Assembly: GCA_900554175.1 (NCBI GenBank) | Contig: USGK01000019.1 | Location: 1 to 26,852 of the forward strand | DNA: 26,852 nucleotides | Reading direction: 5' to 3' | Source of the DNA: an uncultured Clostridium sp. | GTDB taxonomy: Bacteria > Bacillota > Clostridia > TANB77 > CAG-508 | Part shown: positions 1 to 7,084 of the stretch, in pieces | Numbering within the stretch: position 1 is the first letter of the stretch | Layout: each line of letters begins with the position of its first letter | Made by a program: the position numbers and the translations under genes | The notes under the pieces: generated by a model | Told to the model about the DNA's origin: nothing | The model's database searches: none | What the model saw: the letters and a program-made list of their open reading frames with translations, nothing else

Positions 1-377
1 AAATTCCCCCTTTCCCAAGGCCATGGTTCTTCAATCCATCTCCATTTATTACATGGAAAGTTTATTGTTAAAGGGCCATAAACTTTTTGATATTTATCTT
101 GTAAATCTTTTAATTCCTTACAATATTTTTTGTGCAAACATAATGCTTTTTCATCATCAGGGTGAACATCTAAATATAATGCAAGATCATTTATTGCAAA
201 AGCCAAACATTTTATTTGGTGTATCATTTCTCTTCTAGTATCTTGATTGCACATATTATTGCTACTTACAGGAGATACAGTTTGCATATTTTTATGACAA
301 GGACAATTTCTATTATTTATATTTGATATATTAGAGTTTTCAATATTTTCTAACTTTTCTTGAAAATCTTCATTCAT
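1..377 (-). CDS. cotJB: Spore coat protein CotJB (3' end beyond window)
   Basis: Reading the minus strand from ATG at 377 gives about 125 residues, open to the window edge. The C-terminal half carries the CotJB hallmarks: a REMIHQIKCLAFAINDLALYLD helix region, a DVHPDDEKAL turn, then FPCNKWRWIEEPWPWE. CotJB is a small inner spore-coat protein encoded with CotJA and the manganese-catalase-like CotJC; a cotJC gene would be expected just beyond the left edge (inference). The start codon overlaps the cotJA stop as ATGA (374-377), suggesting translational coupling. The N-terminal roughly 40 residues, rich in Asn with a CPCH cluster, extend beyond the usual 80-90 residue family core. The family call is firm; only the last residues are missing. 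Confidence 0.93.
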   Translation of the reverse strand, partial: MNEDFQEKLENIENSNISNINNRNCPCHKNMQTVSPVSSNNMCNQDTRREMIHQIKCLAFAINDLALYLDVHPDDEKALCLHKKYCKELKDLQDKYQKVYGPLTINFPCNKWRWIEEPWPWERGN

Positions 378-748
378 GAGTTACATCCCTCCTTTGGAGT
401 ATTTAGTGATTCAATAAAGGCATTTTGTCTCATTGAATCACATGGACTGTATGGGCTTACAAGCTCAGGAAATATGGTTCCATGCTTTAATCCGACACAA
501 GGTTTAAATGTATCATTCATTTGTTGAAGTGGTACATAACTTTGCCCAAGCATTGGATTTTCAGGAAATACATTTTCTTCTTCATCGTCAAATCCACAGT
601 CACAAGAATCAGATAGATTATTTTGAGGGCAACAGCAGTTAGTGTTGTTGCAAGCTGTTTCTATTCCAACTTTTGTAGGACAACTGTTTTGACTATTAAA
701 ATAGTTGTTATTCATACAATAACATTTTCTAAATCTTCTATTAATCAT
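374..748 (-). CDS. cotJA: Spore coat associated protein CotJA
   Basis: This 124-residue protein has the CotJA core in its second half: PMLGQSYVPLQ (residues 65-75) and FPELVSPYSP (93-102). CotJA is a spore-coat component made in the mother cell during sporulation. The first 52 residues are an unusual cysteine-rich extension, with Cys at 9, 11, 23, 33, 38, 39, 40, 49 and 51; three more lie at 84, 103 and 122. An acidic DDEEE stretch links the two parts. The start at 748 is supported by an AGGAGG site 6-7 bases upstream. It is the first gene of the cotJ operon and overlaps cotJB by four bases. The cysteines could serve disulfide cross-linking in the coat or metal binding (inference). Confidence 0.92.
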   Translation of the reverse strand: MINRRFRKCYCMNNNYFNSQNSCPTKVGIETACNNTNCCCPQNNLSDSCDCGFDDEEENVFPENPMLGQSYVPLQQMNDTFKPCVGLKHGTIFPELVSPYSPCDSMRQNAFIESLNTPKEGCNS

Positions 749-774
749 TTTTTTCCTCCTTTGGATTTATATTA

Positions 775-803
775 TAAGATATGACTTTTATCGACAATTT
801 GTT
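775..803 (-). promoter_or_regulatory. Possible sigma-K/E type promoter of cotJ
   Basis: On the minus strand AACA (803-800) is followed after 16 bases by CATATCTTA (783-775). This fits the sigma-K pattern mACm-N16-CATAnnnTA; sigma-E promoters share a CATA-type -10. It lies about 27 bases before the cotJA start, upstream of its ribosome binding site. In B. subtilis cotJ is sigma-E dependent, so the exact factor is uncertain. Confidence 0.42.
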
Positions 804-828
804 ACCAATTAGAATATTTAAATTTGTA

Positions 829-857
829 TTGATTATGATAAAAATAAATGATAAAAT
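829..857 (+). promoter_or_regulatory. Sigma-A type promoter of the S66 peptidase gene
   Basis: TTGATT (829-834), a 17-base spacer, then TAAAAT (852-857). The -10 overlaps an upstream in-frame ATG at 848, which argues that translation starts at 890 instead. Confidence 0.5.
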
Positions 858-889
858 GCTTATATAGAAAAGATAAAGGAGATAGGTTT

Positions 890-1903
890 ATGATTTATCC
901 AAAATTTTTACAAAAAGGAAATACAATAGGTGTTCCGGCACCATCTTCAGGAGCATATAATGAATTTTATATAGAAAGATATAAAAATTCAAAAACTAAA
1001 TTGGAAAAAATAGGTTATAAATGTGAATTATCAAAAAATATTTTTAAAAACAATAGAGCAAGAAGTGCATCAAAAGAGGAGAGGGCAAAAGAAATAAATT
1101 CAATGTTTGAAAATAACAATATTGATTTTATAATGTGTGCAGCTGGAGGAGAATTTTTAATAGAGATTTTGCCATATATAGATTTTGATTGTATTTTGAA
1201 AAATCCAAAATATATACAAGGTTTTTCAGATCCTACAGGACTTTTATTTCCTATAACAACAAAATGTGATATAGCAACTATATATGGAAATAATTTCGGG
1301 GAATATGGTGTGGAAAATTATTATAGAAATGTGACTGAAAATTTGGAGATATTAAAAGGAAATTTAATAAAACAAGAAAACTATTCGGAATATGAAAATG
1401 AGAGTAGAGAAATGAAAACTGGACTTGAAGGATATAATTTTACAAACAAGGTTGAATGGAAATCTTTAAATAATGAAAATATAAATTGTACTGGAAGAAT
1501 TATAGGTGGTTGTATAGATATAATTTCGGAAATTGCAGGTACAAGGTATGATGGAACAAAAGAATTTAATGAAAAATATAAAAATGATGGTATAATATGG
1601 TACTTTGATAATTGTGAACTTTCAAAAGAAGAGTTAATTAGAACTTTATGGAAATTAAATGAACTAGATTATTTTAAATATGTAAAAGCAATAATATTTG
1701 GAAGAAACGGAAATGAAGTATCGTTTTTAAATTATACAATGAGAGAAGCTTTAAAAGATAGTGTTATTAATGAATATAATATTCCAATAATTTTTGATGC
1801 TGATTTTTCTCATAAAGGTCCATGTTTTACAATAATTAATGGGGCAATTGCTAATTTAGAATATAAAAATGGAGAAGGCAGTTTAGAAATGAAATTAATT
1901 TAA
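890..1903 (+). CDS. S66 family peptidase (LD-carboxypeptidase / MccF-like)
   Basis: A 337-residue cytoplasmic serine peptidase of family S66, which contains LdcA (removes the terminal D-Ala from murein tetrapeptides during recycling) and MccF (self-immunity to microcin C-like aminoacyl nucleotides). The nucleophile elbow GFSDPTGLLF is at residues 111-120 with Ser113; the following ATIYGNNF block is typical of MccF-type members. The catalytic Glu is probably in YFDNCELS, and the His in DFSHKGP near the C-terminus. GNTIGVPAPSSG at the N-terminus is also a family signature. I chose the ATG at 890 because AAAGGAG precedes it and the upstream in-frame ATG at 848 lies within the -10 element. The sequence cannot decide between murein recycling and detoxification. 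It is followed by its own gap and promoter, so it may be monocistronic. Confidence 0.87.
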   Translation: MIYPKFLQKGNTIGVPAPSSGAYNEFYIERYKNSKTKLEKIGYKCELSKNIFKNNRARSASKEERAKEINSMFENNNIDFIMCAAGGEFLIEILPYIDFDCILKNPKYIQGFSDPTGLLFPITTKCDIATIYGNNFGEYGVENYYRNVTENLEILKGNLIKQENYSEYENESREMKTGLEGYNFTNKVEWKSLNNENINCTGRIIGGCIDIISEIAGTRYDGTKEFNEKYKNDGIIWYFDNCELSKEELIRTLWKLNELDYFKYVKAIIFGRNGNEVSFLNYTMREALKDSVINEYNIPIIFDADFSHKGPCFTIINGAIANLEYKNGEGSLEMKLI

Positions 1904-1981
1904 TAAAGATACACTTTTTTCAATTTTAATCACTTCATAACTAAGCTATTAAATAAAAAAATAGCCTTAAAGATATTAAAT

Positions 1982-2010
1982 TTGACAATTTATGTAAAAT
2001 GTAATATAAT
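1982..2010 (+). promoter_or_regulatory. Consensus sigma-A promoter
   Basis: TTGACA (1982-1987), a 17-base spacer and TATAAT (2005-2010): a perfect consensus vegetative promoter. It is about 30 bases upstream of the ATG at 2042, with AAGGAGG (2027-2033) between. It predicts strong constitutive expression of the small acidic protein. Confidence 0.85.
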
Positions 2011-2041
2011 AAATATATTAACTTTTAAGGAGGCATTTTAA

Positions 2042-2416
2042 ATGCGTAAAGACCAAATATCTATCCATTCGTTTAATGAATTTTCTGATTCAGAGTTTAC
2101 ATCAAATAAAATTCTGATTGAAAGAAATGACCAAGATGAAGATGTAGTAGAAATAACTTTAGCTACATGTTCAAAAAAGGAAGTAGAAGGTGAATTTGCA
2201 GAAGAAATAAAATTTGAGAAAATTGGAGAAATCGACTTAGAAGAAATTTTGATTGATTCTGAATATGGTAAATGTTCTGTTCCTTTGGAAGTCTTGAAAA
2301 ATCAAGTAAACAACATCCTTGCTGATCAGGAAATTAAGGCAAAGAAGTTTTTTATTGAAGATGCTATAATTGAGTATTTAAATGAAGAATTTGAATGGGA
2401 TAATTCACTTGGATAA
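2042..2416 (+). CDS. Hypothetical acidic protein, 124 aa
   Basis: I do not recognise a family. The protein is soluble-looking, strongly acidic (many Glu/Asp) and has no signal peptide, membrane segment or Cys-rich motif. The N-terminal half looks beta-rich (KILIERND, DVVEITLATCS, EEIKFEKIGEIDL) and the C-terminal half helical (KFFIEDAIIEYLNEEFEWD). The start is secure: AAGGAGG sits 8 bases before ATG, and a consensus promoter lies immediately upstream, so the gene is probably well expressed. A 10-bp hairpin follows the stop, then an ATP-grasp ligase gene 68 bases downstream. That pairing raises the possibility that this acidic protein is a substrate or partner of the ligase, but nothing in the sequence proves it. 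Confidence 0.75.
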   Translation: MRKDQISIHSFNEFSDSEFTSNKILIERNDQDEDVVEITLATCSKKEVEGEFAEEIKFEKIGEIDLEEILIDSEYGKCSVPLEVLKNQVNNILADQEIKAKKFFIEDAIIEYLNEEFEWDNSLG

Positions 2417-2435
2417 GTTGGTTTAATTAATGTCG

Positions 2436-2465
2436 AAGGAGATTGTTTGTTCAATCTCCTTTAAA
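2436..2465 (+). terminator. Hairpin: terminator or attenuator before the ATP-grasp gene
   Basis: AAGGAGATTG (2436-2445) and CAATCTCCTT (2452-2461) form a perfect 10-bp stem with loop TTTGTT, followed by a short interrupted T tract (TTTAAATTTT). It lies 19 bases after the upstream stop. I see no strong promoter between it and the ATP-grasp start, so the downstream gene may rely on readthrough. Confidence 0.7.
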
Positions 2466-2484
2466 TTTTATAAAAGGGGAAAAA

Positions 2485-3390
2485 ATGTATAAAGAAAAAA
2501 AATTTAATAGTATAATAAAACAAATTTGTAAAGAAAAAGGAATTAAATATTCTGAATTATCAGATGATTGGATAATAAAATTAAAAAAGAAAAGTAAAAT
2601 AAAATATATAATAGGTTATAAATTTGAACTTAATTCACAATCAACAGCAGATATATGTAATGATAAATGTGCATTGTATTCGGTTTTACATGCAGAAAAT
2701 ATACCCATTATTCGATATAACATTTTATATAAATATGAGGAAGAAAAGTTGGAAAAATACTTCAATATGTTTGAAAAAAATGTTGTTATAAAACCGAATA
2801 ATGGAACTTGTGGAAACAATGTAATTCATACAAACAATATTGAAGAATTGAATAAAGAATATAAAAAAATAATAGAAAAAAATCATAGTATTTGTATTTG
2901 TCCATTTTATGATATAAAGAATGAATATAGAGTGATTTATTTAAAAGAAAAACAATATATTTACAAAAAAGTAAAACCAATTATAATTGGGGACGGAGAA
3001 AAAACTATAAAAGAACTTTTAAAAGACTTTAATAATTCATATTTTAGTAAAGAAGAAAATCTAAAAAATGAAAATATAGATATAAATTATATTCCAAAAA
3101 AGAATGAAAAGATAGAATATGAATGGAGATTTAACCTTTCAAAGGGAGCTATAATTGAAGACGTTAATGATGAAGAGAAAAAAGAGTTAATAAAATTGGT
3201 AAATAAAGTTATTGATGTAATTGATTTGGATTTTGTAAGTATTGACATTGTTAAGCTCGAAAATAATGAATTTAAGATTATGGAAATCAATAGCGGTGTT
3301 ATGATGGAAAATCTAATAAATTTAAAGGAAGATGGAGAAAAGATTGCAAAAAGTATATATGAAATTGCTATTCAAAAAATGTTCAGTTAA
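2485..3390 (+). CDS. ATP-grasp ligase, cyanophycin-synthetase/GshF-like
   Basis: A 301-residue ATP-grasp enzyme. The ATP-binding lysine and glycine loop are in VVIKPNNGTCG (100-110). EYRV (147-150), the KVKP strand (162-165) and GDGEKTIKELL (169-179) match the ATP-grasp domain of cyanophycin synthetases and GshF. Magnesium ligands are probably Asp254 (SIDIV), Glu267 and Asn269 (MEINSGVMMEN). Such enzymes join a carboxylate to an amine through an acyl-phosphate. The Mur-ligase-like C-terminal half of cyanophycin synthetase is absent, so this is a stand-alone ligase with an unknown substrate. The start at 2485 is preferred over an in-frame ATG at 2443: AGGGGA precedes 2485, whereas 2443 lies inside the hairpin stem. 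Next comes the response-regulator gene after 43 bases. Confidence 0.82.
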   Translation: MYKEKKFNSIIKQICKEKGIKYSELSDDWIIKLKKKSKIKYIIGYKFELNSQSTADICNDKCALYSVLHAENIPIIRYNILYKYEEEKLEKYFNMFEKNVVIKPNNGTCGNNVIHTNNIEELNKEYKKIIEKNHSICICPFYDIKNEYRVIYLKEKQYIYKKVKPIIIGDGEKTIKELLKDFNNSYFSKEENLKNENIDINYIPKKNEKIEYEWRFNLSKGAIIEDVNDEEKKELIKLVNKVIDVIDLDFVSIDIVKLENNEFKIMEINSGVMMENLINLKEDGEKIAKSIYEIAIQKMFS

Positions 3391-3433
3391 AATATAAAAG
3401 TTTTGAATATTGTGAAAGGAATGAATTTTAACT

Positions 3434-4102
3434 ATGAGAAAGATTTTATTAGTAGAAGATAATGAAACAATAGTAATGGGACTTAAATATTCTCTAGAAC
3501 AAGAAAATTTTAAAGTGATTTCAGCTCAAAATGTAAAGAAATGTGAGGATATAATAAAACTTGAAGAAATAGATTTAATATTGTTAGATGTTTCATTACC
3601 AGATGGAAACGGATTTGACATATGTAAAAAAATAAAACAGAATTATAATATACCAATTATATTTTTGACAGCACAGGATGAAGAGACAAGTGTAGTATTA
3701 GGATTAGATTTAGGAGCAGATGATTATATTGTAAAACCCTTTAGAACTAGAGAGTTAATATCAAGAATAAATTCTGTTTTAAGAAGATATGGACAAAAAG
3801 AAGAAAAAACAGATATAATAAAATACGGAAATATAAAAGTAGATATGACATCTGCTAAAGTATATAAAGATAATCAAGAAATTATATTTACTAGTTTGGA
3901 GTATAGAATTTTACTTATGCTATTTAAAAATCAAAATAAATTAATTACAAGAGAACAATTATTGGAAAAAATATGGGATATTGCAGGAAACTTTGTTAAT
4001 GATAATACTTTAACTGTATATATAAAAAGAATAAGAGAAAAATTGGGAGATGAAACAATAATAAAAACTGTTAGAGGATTGGGATATAGAGTAGGGGAAT
4101 AA
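3434..4102 (+). CDS. OmpR/PhoB-family response regulator
   Basis: A 222-residue two-component response regulator. The receiver domain spans about 1-118 with the acidic pocket (VEDNE), phospho-acceptor Asp52 (LLDVSLPDG), Thr79 (FLTA) and Lys101 (IVKPF). The C-terminal winged helix (about 128-222) ends in the typical FVNDNTLTVYIKRIREKLG and TVRGLGYRVGE. Its kinase partner follows 45 bases downstream. The putative operator is the tandem repeat at 6266-6310 before the ABC transporter genes (inference). The ribosome binding site GAAAGGA is 13 bases before ATG, a spacing seen for several genes here. Confidence 0.96.
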   Translation: MRKILLVEDNETIVMGLKYSLEQENFKVISAQNVKKCEDIIKLEEIDLILLDVSLPDGNGFDICKKIKQNYNIPIIFLTAQDEETSVVLGLDLGADDYIVKPFRTRELISRINSVLRRYGQKEEKTDIIKYGNIKVDMTSAKVYKDNQEIIFTSLEYRILLMLFKNQNKLITREQLLEKIWDIAGNFVNDNTLTVYIKRIREKLGDETIIKTVRGLGYRVGE

Positions 4103-4147
4103 AATCTATTGTCAATAGTATATAATATAAAAGGAAATAAGTGAGAT

Positions 4148-5377
4148 ATGAAATGGTTAAAAAATAAGAATATAAAATCTTTAATATTAGCGATGATAAG
4201 TTTGACAATAATGACAATAATTATAATAACAATTCAAACCTATAAACAATATAAAGATGTAACTAGTATAACAAACAAAAAAATAACAGATATAGTAGGA
4301 AGAATAATTGTAAAATATCCAGAAGTTGATAGTAAAGCTATAATAGAAATATTAAATTCTGATAGTGAAGAATATGAAAGTGGAAAAGATGAACTTTTGA
4401 ACTATGGAATCGACATAAATGAGACGAATGCAATTGTATCAGTCGAAAGACAAATGAGATTTAATTTGAAATTAAATATTATTTTGATTATAATATTTAG
4501 TACTTTATGGACAATTATTGTATTTGTATATTTAAAACAGCGTGATAAAAAAATTAATCAAATCACAAAATATATAAATAAAGTCAAAAATAGAGAATAC
4601 GAATTAAGTATTGATGAGAACAGTGAAGACGAGCTAAGCAATTTAAAAAACGAATTATATAAAATTACGGTTATGCTTAAAGAAGAAAGTGAAATATCAA
4701 AAAAAGACAAGGAAAATTTAAAAATGTCTGTTGAAGATATATCACATCAATTAAAAACTCCTTTAACATCTATAACTATAATGCTAGATAATTTAAAGGA
4801 TAATCCAAATATGGACCAAAATACAAAACAAAAATTCATATTTGAGATTAGTAAACAAGTTGACTGGATAAATTGGCTTGTTATATCAATGTTAAAATTA
4901 TCGAAACTGGATGCAAATGTAGTACAATTTTTAGATGAAAAAATTAACCTAAAAAAATTTATTGAAGGAATACTAAAAAAATTAGAAATACCAATTGAAA
5001 TAAGAAATCAACATGTTATCATACAAGGTAATGAAAAAGCCTCTTTTGTTGGTGATTATAAGTGGCAACAAGAAGCAGTTACAAATATTATTAAAAATTG
5101 TATCGAACACAATAAGGAAGACGGAAAAATTTATATAAAGTATGAAGAAAATACCTTATTTACAAAAATAACAATAAGAGATCAAGGAGAAGGAATGTCA
5201 AAAGAGGATTTAAAGCATATTTTTGAAAGATTTTATAAAGGAAAAAATTCTTCTGAAAATAGTGTGGGAATTGGACTTGCTTTGGCAAAAAATATTATTG
5301 AAAAAAATAATGGTATGATAAGTTGCAAATCAGAATTAGAAAATGGGACAGAATTTATAATTAAATATATGAAATAA
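4148..5377 (+). CDS. Membrane sensor histidine kinase
   Basis: A 409-residue sensor kinase paired with the preceding response regulator. Two membrane segments (about 11-30 and 109-128) flank an extracellular region of roughly 78 residues, then a short linker/HAMP-like helix. The dimerisation/phosphoacceptor box DISHQLKTPLTSI contains His200. The ATPase domain has the N box around NIIKNCIEHN (313-322), the G1 box DQGEGM (345-350), the F box IFERFYKG (358-365) and the G2 box GIGLALAK (374-381). The extracellular loop is longer than in BceS-type intramembrane kinases, so it may bind a ligand directly. The stop is 23 bases before the PHP phosphatase gene, suggesting a three-gene operon. Start: AAAGGA lies 12 bases before ATG. 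Confidence 0.95.
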   Translation: MKWLKNKNIKSLILAMISLTIMTIIIITIQTYKQYKDVTSITNKKITDIVGRIIVKYPEVDSKAIIEILNSDSEEYESGKDELLNYGIDINETNAIVSVERQMRFNLKLNIILIIIFSTLWTIIVFVYLKQRDKKINQITKYINKVKNREYELSIDENSEDELSNLKNELYKITVMLKEESEISKKDKENLKMSVEDISHQLKTPLTSITIMLDNLKDNPNMDQNTKQKFIFEISKQVDWINWLVISMLKLSKLDANVVQFLDEKINLKKFIEGILKKLEIPIEIRNQHVIIQGNEKASFVGDYKWQQEAVTNIIKNCIEHNKEDGKIYIKYEENTLFTKITIRDQGEGMSKEDLKHIFERFYKGKNSSENSVGIGLALAKNIIEKNNGMISCKSELENGTEFIIKYMK

Positions 5378-5400
5378 AATCGGAGAAAGAGGAGGATAAA

Positions 5401-6210
5401 ATGCAAAAATTTAATTATCACACACATACAAAAAGATGTGGACATGCAGATAAAAATATGTCAGACGAAGATTATGTAAGAGCATTTATAAAAAAAGGAT
5501 TTACAAAGATAGCTTTTACAGAGCATTGTCCTGAAAAAGAGGAAATAGACCATAGAAAAAATATGAGAATGAAATATAGTGAGAAAGATGAATATCTAAA
5601 TAATATAAAATCTTTAAAAGAAAAATACAAAAATACAATAGAAATAGAAACAGGATTCGAAGTAGAATATTTACCGGGACAAGAAGATAATTTATTTGAA
5701 TTAAAAAAACAAACGGATAAATTAATTCTAGGACAGCATTTCATATATGATGATAAAAAAGAATTAAAAATTTTTAGAAAAAATGAATTTACTGATGCAG
5801 AACTTTTAAGATATGCTGAATACATAAAGACAGCAATTGAGAAAAATATACCAAATATAATAGCTCATCCGGATTTATATATGTTAAGTAGAAATACTTT
5901 TGAGGAAATTGAAGAAAAAGTTGCACACATAATTTGCAGTACTGCAGAAAAGTATGGGGTTCCAATAGAAATTAACTTATCTGAACCAGTTATGTATATA
6001 AGAGGAATAAAAGAAAAAATTACATATCCAAATAAAGAGTTTTGGAAGATTGCTTCTGAATATAAAGACTTAAAAGTTTTATATGGAATAGACGCACATT
6101 TTCGTGAACAAATTGATTTATATGAAAAAGCTATAAATGTTGTAAATGAACATATTGGATTAGATACTATTAATAAATTACATTTTTGTAACGAAAATTT
6201 ATGTTTATAA
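5401..6210 (+). CDS. PHP-domain phosphatase, histidinol-phosphatase-like
   Basis: A 269-residue PHP-family metal-dependent phosphoesterase. The expected ligands are all present: His7 and His9 (YHTHT), then RCGHA (12-16), Glu41/His42 (FTEH), Glu87 (GFEVEY), His113 (GQHF), His156 (AHPD), Asp231 and His233 (DAHF). This arrangement matches monofunctional HisJ/HisK-type histidinol-phosphatases, which dephosphorylate L-histidinol phosphate, but no other his gene is in the window, so another small phosphorylated metabolite is possible. A good GAGGAGG site precedes the ATG. It is the last gene of the regulator-kinase operon, closed by a strong terminator. Its place beside a signalling pair is unexplained. 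Confidence 0.88.
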   Translation: MQKFNYHTHTKRCGHADKNMSDEDYVRAFIKKGFTKIAFTEHCPEKEEIDHRKNMRMKYSEKDEYLNNIKSLKEKYKNTIEIETGFEVEYLPGQEDNLFELKKQTDKLILGQHFIYDDKKELKIFRKNEFTDAELLRYAEYIKTAIEKNIPNIIAHPDLYMLSRNTFEEIEEKVAHIICSTAEKYGVPIEINLSEPVMYIRGIKEKITYPNKEFWKIASEYKDLKVLYGIDAHFREQIDLYEKAINVVNEHIGLDTINKLHFCNENLCL

Positions 6211-6218
6211 TAAAGCTG

Positions 6219-6257
6219 AAAAGATTAATACTTGTTTGTAAGTATTAATCTTTTTTT
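6219..6257 (+). terminator. Rho-independent terminator
   Basis: AAAAGATTAATACTT (6219-6233) pairs perfectly with AAGTATTAATCTTTT (6240-6254) around loop GTTTGT, followed by T residues. It ends the regulator/kinase/phosphatase operon. Confidence 0.92.
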
Positions 6258-6265
6258 ATATAGAG

Positions 6266-6310
6266 AAAAGTGACAAAATTTATAGTAAAAAAGTCACTTA
6301 AAAGTCACTT
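6266..6310 (+). promoter_or_regulatory. Tandem 11-bp repeats, putative response-regulator operator
   Basis: Two perfect adjoining copies of AAAAGTCACTT lie at 6289-6299 and 6300-6310; a degenerate copy, AAAAGTGACAA, starts at 6266, 23 bases (about two helical turns) upstream. One-turn direct repeats are typical of OmpR/PhoB-family binding sites. The repeats run into the expected -35 position of the ABC transporter promoter, and the nearest OmpR-type regulator is encoded in the operon just upstream. The assignment to that regulator is inference. Confidence 0.6.
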
Positions 6311-6324
6311 TCAAAAATTATACT
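6296..6324 (+). promoter_or_regulatory. Activator-type promoter of the ABC transporter operon
   Basis: TATACT (6319-6324) is a good -10, but the -35 position 17 bases upstream reads ACTTAA (6296-6301), which is poor and lies within the tandem repeats. That combination suggests dependence on an activator. The leader to the ATG at 6401 contains a possible stem, AGCCAAT (6349-6355) with ATTGGTT (6370-6376). Confidence 0.5.
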
Positions 6325-6400
6325 AGGTACAAACAAAATGTTCTTTTAAGCCAATTAAAGAATATCACCATTGGTTGAAAAGAAAAAAGGAGGAAAAAAT

Positions 6401-7084
6401 ATGGAAATATTAAGAGTTGAAAACTTAAATAAAACTTATGGAAGAGGAGAAAATCAAGTAAAAGCAGTAGACAACATATCTTTTTCAATAGAAAAGGGAG
6501 AATTCGTTGCAATAATAGGAGCAAGCGGAAGTGGAAAATCTACATTGTTACATTTAATCGGAGGAGTAGATAGACCGACATCTGGAAAGGTATATATAGA
6601 TGGAAAAGATATTTATACTTTAAATGACGATAATTTAGCTATTTTCAGAAGAAGACAAGTTGGTTTAATTTATCAATTTTATAATTTAATACCTGTCTTA
6701 AATGTTTCAGAAAATATTACTTTACCAACAAAATTAGATGGCAGAGAAGTTGACGAAAAAAGATTAAACGATTTATTAAAAACACTAGGAATCGAAAAAA
6801 GAAAGAATAATTTACCAAACCAATTATCAGGTGGTCAACAACAAAGAGTTTCTATTGGAAGAGCAATGATGAATGAACCAGCATTAATGCTTGCAGATGA
6901 GCCTACTGGAAACTTGGATTCGAGGGCAAGTGAAGAGATTATTTCATTATTAAGACTTTCAAATAAGAAATATAATCAGACTGTTATTATAATAACACAT
7001 GATGAGAAAATTGCGTTAGAAGCTGATAGAATTATAACAATTGATGACGGAAAAATAATTAAAGATGAAAGGACAAGAAAATAA
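6401..7084 (+). CDS. ABC transporter ATP-binding protein, MacB/LolD type
   Basis: A 227-residue ABC ATPase that would energise the FtsX-type permease encoded next. Walker A GASGSGKST is at 40-48, the Q-loop at Gln92, the signature LSGGQQQR at 142-149, Walker B ALMLADEPTGNLD at 161-173 and the H-loop His200 (ITHD). The LADEPTGNLD wording is typical of the MacB/LolD/FtsE-like group that moves substrates out of the membrane or acts by mechanotransmission. I start it at ATG 6401, with AAGGAGG 7 bases upstream; a TTG at 6371 in frame would add ten poorly conserved residues. The stop overlaps the permease start by one base (TAATG), indicating coupled translation. Confidence 0.96.
   Translation: MEILRVENLNKTYGRGENQVKAVDNISFSIEKGEFVAIIGASGSGKSTLLHLIGGVDRPTSGKVYIDGKDIYTLNDDNLAIFRRRQVGLIYQFYNLIPVLNVSENITLPTKLDGREVDEKRLNDLLKTLGIEKRKNNLPNQLSGGQQQRVSIGRAMMNEPALMLADEPTGNLDSRASEEIISLLRLSNKKYNQTVIIITHDEKIALEADRIITIDDGKIIKDERTRK

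Noticed and set aside
23..238. Plus-strand open frame over cotJB.
   Set aside because: It lies wholly opposite the clear CotJB frame, has no ribosome binding site and no family features.
1943..1968. Possible terminator after the S66 gene (AAGCTATT with AATAGCCTT).
   Set aside because: The stem has a bulge and is AT-rich, with no T tract after it; too weak to list.
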